Of a stretch of 64,000 nucleotides of DNA, positions 54,501 through 64,000 are shown one piece after another. The position numbers were made by a program, and so were the translations under genes. Below the pieces are notes generated by a model. It made no database searches. It had not been told where the DNA came from and worked only from the letters and a program-made list of their open reading frames with translations. Source of the DNA: Agelaius tricolor (Eukaryota; Chordata; Aves; Passeriformes; Icteridae); the NCBI GenBank assembly GCA_023055355.1, contig JALJCS010000012.1, positions 12,064,501-12,128,500 on the forward strand, in the 5' to 3' direction. How positions within the stretch are numbered: the first letter of the stretch is position 1; each line of letters opens with the position of its first letter.

Positions 54501-57500
54501 CTCCTTTGACTTCCCTGCACAACAGCTGCATGTATTTTTTTCTAATGCTGTTTGAGGAAGAGTTGGTTTCTGAGCGTCAGTGTCAGGTTATTATTCAGAC
54601 ACAGTACATGTGCATATGGTTCCCCCCACCTCCCCTTTGCAGGTATTGAACTGTAAGACTCAACAACCACTTAGGAACAAAGGTAACAAATCACCCAAAG
54701 CACCTATTTAGAATTGCAGCTATTGCTGATGTGGGTTCATCTGTCCCCGTGACACGAGAGCAAAGAGCTCATGTACCACCTTAAAAACCAGAATCTTGGG
54801 ATGAGGAAAGCAAGGTCAACCACAAATGGCCAATCTGCTCTGACTCCAATCACTTGAGGCAGCTTTCTTGTGGGGCTTTCCTCCACAGGCATTGACAGTG
54901 CTTCAGTGGAATAAATAAATAAAAATGCTAAGCATTGCTCTATTTCTGCAGATGGACTAAGGTCTGAACTTGGTAGATTTTAGATAGGTAGCTTGCTGCA
55001 CTTTTGTAGAGCTGTGTGAAGAGTTTGGGGTGGGATGGTTTTCATCTATTCTCAGTCTACCCTGAATACTTAAGGTGAATATTCTAGAGGAGAAGACAGC
55101 AACAGTGGCATAACTTAGATGAGGCCTTTATTTATCTTCTCTTAAAATGAAGCATTGTTCAGTATCAATTAAGCTACTCAGTAAACTGAGATTGATCAAA
55201 TTACAAATATGATATTGTCAGTCTGAAAATTTTATGGCTGCTGAGGTCATTTTATTAAAATAACTCATAGTAGTAGTTTAAAATTTCTTTTTCTCATTGC
55301 TGCATGTGCTATTGCAATACTCCCAGTACTTTGGTGGTTCTTGCTGCTACTGGAGCTGCTGCTCGTCAATTTTTTAAGCCACTCTTCTAAGGATAACAAC
55401 TAAAATGCTAATTTAATTTTGTCCAAATATCTTTCCCCTGTAGGATACAGAAGTCTTAAACATACTGTTTAAGCATATATACTTAAGCATACTGTTTTTT
55501 CCTCCACCTGCTTCTGTCTGTGTAATGTTGGCTTTCGTGGGTGAGCCTGTGCCATTTGCCACTTCTGATGTCTGGTCTTGTACTGGGATGTTCTACAGTG
55601 TAACTCTTTCATAAGCTAGAAACTTTTCTGTTTGTGGTTATTTAAAGAGGAAATGGAAATGGTAGTTTCACAGGGACTTTTTTGTCTTACTTGCTTTTGG
55701 GTTTGTATTTTATACAGAAAATTTTCCAATTGACGTGGCAATAATAAAATTGTCAGTTTGCTGATTGCCGGAAATGGTTTTATTTTTAACCTGGAAGAGA
55801 GCAGTGTTCGTGCCTGTTATGCATCAACAGCTCCTCGGCCTTAGCAGCTCTTGTGCTGCTCGATGCTCTTCTGCCTGTGTTGTCCAACCCTCTGGCTGCT
55901 GCTGTTCCCCTGTCAACAGTGACCTCTGTGCTCCTCTCACTCATTAATGAGGCTTGGGCTGCTCGCTCTGCTTGTCTGTGTGAATCTCCCTTGAACAAAG
56001 CAAATTCCCACTGGGGGCTGCTGCTGGGACAGGGAGATGATGATGAGCAGCTCATTAGCGCTGGCAGAGGTTTGCAGGAGCCAGGGAGGGCGTGGAGCTG
56101 GGAGGTGCTGTACTGGGACCTTAAGTGCTCTGGCAGGGCCAGTGTCACCCCTTGGTGCTGCTTTGGGGGCAGGTCCTGTTCCAGCCCTCCCTGTGCCTCT
56201 TGTTCTCTCCTTCTGTCCTTTCTGCTGCCTTGTTTGCTTTGTACAAGGGGTGAGTGGGCACGGGGGGGGCCAGGCTCACAGGATGAGGTGCAGGGCAGGG
56301 AGGATGTGCAGAACTGGGGCCATCCCTTGGCTGCTGTGAGCTGTTACCTCTGTGCCTCTGTCCTTCTCCCCTTTGCTCCAGGGACACTTGAACACAGCAC
56401 TCAAACCTGAGAGGAGCAAATGCCTCCAAGATAATTTAGGTTCTGCAAGATCTGTGAAAGATGAAAAAGAGGAAAGAGACCTCAGATGCCCCCACAAGAT
56501 GGGAAAGGTATGAACTCTTGATGTTGGAGGCCAGAGTATTCCTTTGGGATAGATTACAAATCCCAGTTACTGAGATCTCTGCTTAGAGCTCAGAGTTCTT
56601 AAACATGGGATGTTTTGATATCCCTGGACCTGCTCTATTTTTACTCTTGTGTGGACTGGGGAACTTGCTGTAGCTGTTGGCCTTAAATACAAACCATCAG
56701 TTTGACCCTTCAAGACCTTGTTAAGAGGCTGCCTGCAAGCAAGTGTGGAATGTGTTTCCTGAATCTTTCTTGGCCTCCTGAGGCTGGACCTAGGTCTGTG
56801 ATTAGAGCTTGTGTATGGTAACTATGCCTGTAGAAAGGTGAGCAAGGAGAAACAGTAAGCATAAGGTCTTTGTAAAGCTCTCAGAAATCTTTCACAGAAA
56901 GACTTAACCTGGCAGAATTTCTTAATTCTGTATGACAAATTGTTCTTGTTTTAAAATTTAGCTGGCGTGGGAAGAGGAGGGTGGAATTGATGCATACAAT
57001 TTGGATTTGTGGAAGATGGAGCAGCCTGTGCCCAGGATTGAACTTCTAGGACCATTACCAGCAATCAGAATCATCACCAAAGCCATCACTGGGAGTAGAA
57101 ACCAGTTTTCATATTTTTTGAGCCATGCTAAAGAGGTACAGCCCTGGTGTTTCAGGAATGATTTAGCCAAATGTTTTCACCTGCTAGATTCTGCTAGAGC
57201 AAACACTGACCACATTGTTGCAAAGAGAAACTCAGGAGGGTTGAGGTGAATCTTCTGGTTATGGTATGGAGGTATGCCCTGCAGCTGATACTGGGCATTT
57301 TCACCATGAAATCTGCATCTCTTGAATTGCTGGTGATTTTTTTTCCCCTGTCTTTTTAGGTTATCTTCCCTGTGCTATGAGAAAAGAATAGTCTGCTGAT
57401 TAACTGAATGGACACTTTTGCCTTGGGCAAGTTCTGGAAAAGAATTGGCAATAAACTTTTAGACATGAGACTGGGATTGGATTCTGACCATTGTTTGAAC

Positions 57501-58095
57501 TACAGGGCTGGAGATTCTCATTCTCTGTTTTTGCACAGGGTAATTGTACTAAATAAATAAATAAATAGAGAGAGAAAGGAAGAAGATAAGTTTGTAATAA
57601 AGCCTGATTTCTAGGCAGTTTCACCAGGGGAAAACTCATCTTTCATGCCAGCCTGCAGGAAGTCTTCACTGTGGTACGGAGTAGGAATATGAAAATGCCA
57701 CAGATAGAGAGTCTCTTTTTCTCAAATCCTTGGGATGTTCAAGAGTAATTAGTGAATGATTTATGTTACTTTGGGTTTTGAAGAGATGCAATGGATTAAT
57801 TTAAAGAACCTTCCTAGACAGTCATTTATAGCACATTATATGTTACTTATGAGAGAAACTGAATTCTCACTCTTTTGCCCAAAGCTCTGTGTTTGAATTT
57901 TTACACAAGGATTGGCAACTCTCTTCCCTGGGATTTAAATTTGTCCGATCTGTAGTCAAATAAGGACCGGCTATTTTGCTCTATCACCTGAGAGCTTAGA
58001 TCCAAGGGAACATTGCTGTGTGGCTTCTGCCTGCTGCCCTGGGGCCAGGAGAGGCAGGCCAGGCCCCTGGGACTGTGCAGCAGGAGGTGGGGGCA
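51536..58095. other. Intergenic region downstream of U2SURP
   Basis: Mostly AT-rich with moderately GC-rich patches at about 53.9-54.4 kb and 55.8-56.4 kb. The open frames there are modest in length and show no family I recognise. Its first part may be an extended U2SURP 3' UTR. No transposon or RNA gene is recognised. Confidence 0.55.
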
Positions 58096-58380
58096 GAGCC
58101 CCTGGGACAGGGATGCTATGGACAGGGATGCTATGGACTGGGATGCTATGGACTGGGATGCTATGGACTGGGATGCTATGGACAGGGATGCTATGAACTG
58201 GGATGTTATCCAGCCCCTGGGACAGGGATGCTATGGACAGGGATGCTATGGACTGGGATGCTATGGACAGGGATGCTATGGACTGGGATGTTATCCAGCC
58301 CCTGGGACTGGGATGCTATGGACAGGGATGCTATGGACAGGGATGTTATCCAGCCCCTGGGACAGGGATGCTATCCAGGG
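58096..58380. repeat. 15-bp minisatellite with interspersed longer units
   Basis: Repeats of GGGATGCTATGGACA or its GGACT form run from about 58.10 kb. Three times a variant unit GGGATGTTATCCAGCCCCTG interrupts the series, giving higher-order blocks. The sequence GCCCCTGGGACAGGGATG recurs at the start of each block. Open frames rich in MDRDA or CYGQG are products of the repeat. Confidence 0.95.
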
Positions 58381-61300
58381 ACAGAGCTGCCCTGAGCAGC
58401 TGAAGGGCTCCTGGGCACCCCAGCCCTGGGGGTGAAGGGTGTTTGGATCATGGATTTGAAGTTTAGAGATGCCCAAATGTGTGGGGCTGAGGTAGCTGAT
58501 AGGTGTGACCTGCTAAAGGTTTGGGAAGATGTGATGTGAAACAGTGCATTGCCCATTGTTTTAAAGGTGTGTGGCTATAAAAGGAGAATATCTTAATTTC
58601 CTTTCGAACTTGAACCAGTTACACAACAGTCGAAAAAAGATTTCTAATTTTAATAAAAGTCAAGTAGAGACTAATCTACACTGCAGTGTCCCCAGGACAT
58701 TTGCAAAATTCTGGAATTCCTTCAGCTGCACAAACAGAAATTTATAAATATTTATTGAAAAGTAGTTTATTGAAAATGTCACCTGTGCAACTGGAAATGA
58801 ACATGAAAGAGAAACTAAGGTGGCAGGGAACAGCTGTTACAGACAAGTTGCCCACTTGGTTTTGTATTTCTGGTTTATGAGTGGCTGCTTTAATTTTGGT
58901 CTCTGCCAGCTGCTTCTGCACACACAGTGCAGAAGGAACATCTAAGAGAAAACAGATACTTTAGGAGGCAGATTGTGGCAGCCATCACTTAATGGAATGG
59001 CTGCTGAAGGATTCAATATTATTGAAAAAAGTGTGTTTTGAGGGAAATCAGCTGCCACTGCTGCATGACATGTTGAATATGCTGTAAAGACATCATGCAA
59101 AATACTAAAAGGAAGGGTGCAAAATATAAACACCTGCAATTCTAAATGCTGCTGTAGAGATTCTTCTTACCCATCTGCAGTGGTGAGAATAAAATACAGT
59201 CTAAACAAATTCATAGGTTTCCCAAGTTTTGAGAGCTACTCAATTTTATATAAATTTTGTTCACATTTTGTGGTCTATAATTTGTGCTTTAGTTTTAAGA
59301 ATCTCACTTTTGGGCAATGCTTGAGGAATTCAGGATCTCTATCCTGATTAAGCTAGATACAGGACTATTTAATCAGCACCCAGAACTTATCTCACACTAG
59401 GTTTATAACAGCATAAATCTCCATCTTTCAATTTCTTTTAAAAGAAAAAATCTTGCTCAAGTTTGACTTCAGGAAAAACTTCTCCTTGTGCCCATTGCAT
59501 GCTTGTGAACATGAGAAAGGCAAATCTAAAAGCACGAAAAAGTAGAAAGTTGGGAAGTGTTCCAATAAGGATGAAACCTTTTTCAGCCCCATTGCTTAAA
59601 TGAAGGGATGTCATGGAGGGGATCTTGGGGAATTCTGACTGGGGCAGTATCACTTTGAGGGAGGAAGAAATTCAGCTAGTCAGGATTTGAGTTGCCTAAA
59701 TATTACATGTAAGATTAATAAACATAGTTACTAAATATAAAACACTAAACTGTAACATAAAACATCTAAGTATTGAATGGGGAAAAAAAAATTTCCTCCT
59801 CATATTTTAAATTGGGGCATTTTAATTGCAGGTACTTATCCCTCACTTTACACATTGCTGGCTGCAGAGTTTGAGGTAAATACAGCCACCCTACTTCTGA
59901 GTTTTGTAGTGTGTAACAATCTGCACTGGAAAAGCAGCATTCTCTTCTGCTCCTCAAAGCAAACTACATGTAATTGTCAAAAAGTAAAGCTGGCTAGAAA
60001 GAAGTGTTGGGGCTTTGAATTTTACTTTTTGAATTATGAATTTTGCTTTTCGAAGAAAGAAAACTTTTTATTACTTGACATGGGTGATCTAGTATACTGA
60101 AATTAGTGAGCCTAAAATAGATTGACATGAAGTAAAATAGAGGGTGGAAAATGTACACTGAAATACCTGAATATATTTGTGAAGAACTGTATTTGTTCAG
60201 CTGCAGAATGTTCCTCTTTCACACTTTCCATGCCTCTTACCATTTTTTAATACTTTTGTATTTCTTTGCCATATATGTTGTATACAGCTACATATAAGAG
60301 ATGTATAAATGATTTTAAAAAACCAACCAATCAAAGCTCCAAATTTGTGAATTGAAAGGTGGCTGTATAAATCTCTTCCATACAAACTTATTCAATATTC
60401 ATTGATATTGAGTTCTTCAAAGTGCTACTTGACTACCAGGTCTGAAACTTGTGGGAAGATCAGCTAAGGCAGCTGCACTGAACCTGATTGATCACAGTTG
60501 TGTTGTGTTGTGCATTTGGATCCACCTGCCCAGCACAAACACCTGCATTGCTCCAGTTGTGAAAAGTAAGATTCTGTTTAGCAGCATGTGGGTTGAATTA
60601 GAGAGCTGCTGGCCTCGTGTTTTCCTCCTTGAGTTGGAGCAGTTTGATGAAGGCAGTGCTGCTTTCAGTTCTCCTCACTCGCTGATTCGGGGAGATGTGA
60701 CCACTGTGTAGCAGCAGGGAAGGTGCAGAATCCAATTACAGCTTTTCATGTTTGGGTTTACTGATTAGTTTTACTGTTTCAGATGTTATACCTACAGTTC
60801 ATGTTTGCTTATCTTTATTTGTTACTTGCTAAATTTTAAATGCTGTAAGAAATGGAGCTGGCATTGTAGGTTTTTCAGAAAGTTTCATATCTCTCTTCAA
60901 CCAAGTGAAATGGAAAGAAGGGATTAATTTGAACTTCATGGTATTGTAATGATTTTTCACTGCTATGAATTGGTTTTGCTCCCTGTAGTCTCTGTCCTTT
61001 ATTGCATTAGTGCTGCAGAACAATAGTGGAGGGAGATATTGCTTTATGAACTCCAGCATCTCAGTACTGCTGTTGTCATTCATCACCTAATATAGGCTAA
61101 TTGATGCTACTGCAGACCATTCCAGAAGGAAAAAGAAACATTTCTGCTTTAGCTAGGTGATGGTCACTTCATCTGTAGTGAGCACGGAAAGCTAAATAAA
61201 TATTTGATGTGAACCTTTATAAAAATATATTAAAAAGCAAAAGTCTTGTTTTATGTGAAGAACTCATGGATTAGAACTAAAGAATAAAATAACTGCAAGA

Positions 61301-62700
61301 ATTTTATGCTACAAGGTGCTCCAGAGGTTTATTTTTCATTATATACTGTGTTTCAAGAGTTACAAGTCAATCTTTTTTAGCTCATTTAAACTGCACATTT
61401 CTTTTGCCAACTAGATACAAATAATTCGTACACAACGTGGCTTTAAAGATGTACATAATGTGACTTCCTCTGGAGCACTGTGGGGTAAAAAAATGGCTCT
61501 CCCTTCCCCCTCACTTTGATGAAATAGAGACTTTTTCTTGAATATGTAATGGTTATTGAAAGTCTGCTATTAACGAGTTACTTCTGTATGAAAGGTGGCA
61601 GTGACATTCGAACGCAGCCGCCGGGTCAGGGGCAGCCGGCGGGACGGCTCCGAGCTGGCCCGTGCGCTTTGGTGGCCGGCACGGCGGCTGAGGTGGCACT
61701 GGAGTCACACCAGGACAGCTCCCGCTCCCATCCCGCTGCCACCCTGCCCTGACAAGGCTCGGAGAGAGGAGCCCTCCTGCTACAGATCTTACCCCTCACT
61801 GGAGGCTGGAAGGGGCTTAGAAGTTTTACCAGAAAGAGGCTTGGCCGTTAAATATCCCTGCAGAAAACGTGGGAGGAGTATTGAAATGTTTTGATAAGGG
61901 ATACGAAGATTGCTCGCACATTTAGCTCCTTCACCCTCTTGTACTGTTTTCTTACATTTATTAAACAGTGTGCTACCAGGCAAGGCACACACCGGGTGAA
62001 TTTGTGCTTTATCTGCTTTTTGAGTGTAAAAGCTTTTGCTGCAGTGTCAGATCCGTGCTGTTAATAAACCTTCCAGCAAAATCTCCCCAGTGTCATCTGT
62101 TGTGGAGGGACTGGTCTGAGGCAGGGGCAGCCCACAGCTGCCCGGGGAGATGGGCCGCGTGTATCTGTGCGTGGTGGGAAAGGCTGCACCAGGGCGAGAG
62201 AGCAATGGACAGGAGAGAGCGGCCGAATGCTTCTGCAACTCGTGAGCAGCCCCGGAGTGCTCCGAGCTCGGTCGGGGGCGGAGGAAACCGCTGAGAAAAT
62301 TCCGTAAGAGTCACTGAGCTTTGCCGAAGCCCATCGGGCAGCCTGTGCCCCACGAGTGCGCTGTCCCGCGGGACCGCCGCTCCGCGCCCTTCTCAGGCGC
62401 CTTTTGGGATGTGGTCGGCTTTAAAGCGCCGCTGCTGTCCGGAGCTGCAGCAGGGCTTGCGCTGCCCTCCGCACAGCGCTGTGTCTCAGGACACAGGAGA
62501 AAAGAAAGCGCTGCCCGCGTCCATGCCCAGCCGGGGCAGGGAGTCTCGGGGCCCATCGCCGGCCAGCTGCCGGCTCCAGCCGGGGCTGCGCTGGGCTCTG
62601 CCCGGCACTCGCGGGGCTGCGCTGGGCTCAGGGCCGCCGGGGCTCGCTGCCCGTGGGCCGGGGCAGCACCGAAGGGGCCGCCCGGTGACCGGACACCCGC
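58381..62700. other. Intergenic region upstream of CHST2
   Basis: AT-rich to about 61.58 kb. There are CpG-bearing patches at 61.59-61.77 kb and from about 62.14 kb on, grading into the CHST2 island. No gene or named repeat is recognised. Confidence 0.55.
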
Positions 62701-63080
62701 TATAAAAACACTGTGAAGAACTGCGGGCGGATGGAGTTGTGCTGAGCTCTGCCAGGAAGATCCAGTGTGAGGGTTTTTTTAAAACGTTGTGGAGAACCTT
62801 TGAGAACTCCGAGTTTCCGCACAAACCAAGATAAGGGCGGCGGAGCTGGCCCCGGAATCCTCTCAGGCCTGTCAGGGATCTTTCCCCCCTCTCTTCTGTT
62901 TTCCCCGTTACCGGCGCGGCTCCGCTGTGCGAGGGGTACCCGGTGAGGAGCCTCCCGCCGGGCTGGGCTGATGAGAGCGCCCCGGCGGAGCAGAGAGGGG
63001 CTCCCGCAAGCGCCCGCCACCCTCCGGCGGTGCGGGGCCCGGCCGGGCTCGGGCTCGGTGCCGATCAGTCCGGGCTCCCC

Positions 63081-63608
63081 ATGGGGGCAGTCGGTCGGAG
63101 CGGGCGGGGGGCTGCAGCCCGAGGCCGGGCGGCGGGGCCGCCAATGGCGAGCGCGGGGCGGGCGCCGCCAATCGGGGCCGTCCCTCGGTGGCGGCGGCGG
63201 CACCGGAGCGCTCCCGGCGCGGCGGGGGCGGGGCGGGGAGCGATGCGCTCTGTCGGGGCGGCGCAGCCCCCGCCCGCCCCTCGCTGCCGCCCCGCGCTGT
63301 GGGGCGGAGCGGAGCGCGGTTCCGCCTCGCTCCGGCGGCCGCCGAGAGCTGCGCTGCGGCGGCGCCCGCGGCCGCTCGGCGATGGCGGCGCGGGAGAAGC
63401 GCGGGGCGGGCGGGCGGCCGTGCCGCTGCTAAGTAGGGCAGGGGCGGGGGCGGCGGCGGCGGGGCCGTCGCGGCGGCTGCGCTATGCGGACCGGGCGCGG
63501 GGGGCCGGCCGGGAGACGGCGCCGGGGGCGGCGCGCCCTGCTGCCCGCCGCGGGCCCCGGGGCGCCGGGGCGCTGAGCAACAGTTGGCCCCGCCGCCGCC
63601 CAGCATGA
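63081..63608 (+). other. Possible upstream ORF overlapping the CHST2 start
   Basis: A frame with ATGs at 63081, 63144 and 63243 stays open to a TGA at 63606-63608, overlapping the CHST2 start codon as ATGA. If the leader contains this region, the uORF could affect CHST2 translation. The encoded Gly/Arg/Ala-rich peptide is typical of CpG-island noise and is not called as a protein gene. Confidence 0.3.
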
Positions 63609-64000
63609 AAGTGTGCCGGCGGAAGGCGCTGGCGCTGTGCCTGGGCTACGCGCTGCTGCTGCTGCTCGCCGCGCTCAACCTGCTGGAGTACAAGTGGCGG
63701 CGGGAGCCGCGGCGCTGCGGGGAGCCCCCGGCAGCCCCCCGCCACCACCCCCCGCCGCCGCCGCCGCCGGTCGGGAGCCGCGGCCCGGCGGGCGCCCGGC
63801 GGCAGCTGGTCTATGTCTTCACCACCTGGCGCTCGGGCTCGTCCTTCTTCGGGGAGCTCTTCAACCAGAACCCCGAGGTCTTTTTCCTCTACGAGCCGGT
63901 GTGGCACGTCTGGCAGAAGCTATACCCCGGTGACGCCGTCTCGCTGCAAGGGGCGGCCCGCGACATGCTGAGCTCCCTGTACCGATGCGACCTCTCCGTC
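63605..64000 (+). CDS. CHST2: CHST2, carbohydrate (N-acetylglucosamine-6-O) sulfotransferase 2 (partial, N-terminal 132 codons)
   Basis: The open frame starts [18 protein letters not shown] and runs off the right edge. It is a type II Golgi membrane enzyme that transfers sulfate from PAPS to C6 of GlcNAc, in keratan-sulfate-like and L-selectin-ligand glycans. Visible parts are: short cytosolic tail; signal anchor at about residues 8-27; Pro-rich stem with seven consecutive Pro; catalytic domain opening with [20 protein letters not shown], where TWRSGSSF is the 5'-phosphosulfate binding loop; then [20 protein letters not shown]. The start is set by an in-frame stop at 63434-63436 with no ATG between it and 63605. 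The human protein, as I recall, has about 47 more N-terminal residues and a longer stem. CHST4, 5 and 7 are relatives, but synteny and the N-terminus favour CHST2. Confidence 0.94.
   Translation, partial: MKVCRRKALALCLGYALLLLLAALNLLEYKWRREPRRCGEPPAAPRHHPPPPPPPVGSRGPAGARRQLVYVFTTWRSGSSFFGELFNQNPEVFFLYEPVWHVWQKLYPGDAVSLQGAARDMLSSLYRCDLSV

Larger units (their letters stand above)
62270..64000 (+). promoter_or_regulatory. CHST2: CHST2 CpG island and promoter region
   Basis: A CpG-dense block continues to the window edge and covers the CHST2 start. A TATAAAA box lies at 62701-62707 and would place a start near 62.73 kb, giving an 870-nt leader. A TATA-less start nearer the ATG is equally possible. 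GC-box-like GGGGCGGGG runs are frequent at 63.1-63.5 kb. Confidence 0.65.

Noticed and set aside
55853..56410. 185-codon plus-strand frame
   Set aside because: No ATG-supported conserved protein, domain or splice context recognised. The surroundings are noncoding.
57001..57249. 82-codon plus-strand frame
   Set aside because: Short, no recognised similarity, and no promoter or exon signals that stand out.
58013..58435. Frames rich in MDWDA or CYGQG
   Set aside because: Direct translations of the 15-bp minisatellite.
62700..63606. Long frames on both strands upstream of CHST2
   Set aside because: GC-driven openness in a CpG island. Composition is typical noise. Only the uORF geometry is kept as a finding.

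Overview
This is ordinary vertebrate nuclear DNA, almost certainly from a bird. The bird call rests on a CR1 LINE 3' end at about 35.0-35.4 kb and on short introns. The gene order PAQR9 - U2SURP - CHST2 is the one I know from vertebrate genomes (human 3q23). A passerine is possible given the minisatellites, but I cannot show it.

Layout. (1) 1-1081, minus strand: the single-exon PAQR9 coding region, cut at its 3' end by the window edge and lying in a CpG island that runs to about 1.6 kb. (2) About 1.6-8.9 kb: intergenic, with an orphan CpG-rich patch at about 7.86-8.48 kb that carries a TATA-like box. (3) 9202-51154, plus strand: U2SURP (SR140), a U2 snRNP-associated splicing factor. I could follow it through 28 coding exons that join in frame into a 990-residue protein (RRM, SURP, CID, cwf21, RS). 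(4) 51.5-62.7 kb: intergenic, with a 15-bp minisatellite at about 58.1-58.4 kb. (5) 62.7-64.0 kb, plus strand: CpG island and start of CHST2, of which the first 132 codons are present.

The three genes are neighbours by conserved synteny, not members of one pathway. PAQR9 is a seven-transmembrane progestin/adipoQ-type receptor, U2SURP is a nuclear splicing factor, and CHST2 is a Golgi sulfotransferase.

The most notable structures are not genes. They are a perfectly in-register 26 x 36-bp minisatellite filling over half of U2SURP intron 26, a 7 x 15-bp repeat starting 5 bases after the exon 22 junction, a GC-AG intron (intron 15), an 18-nt microexon, a possible intronic polyadenylation form ending inside the RRM, and a CHST2 start that lacks the N-terminal extension I recall from the human protein. 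I found no CRISPR array, operon, integrated virus or new biological system. All domain and homology statements come from family knowledge and were not checked by any search.
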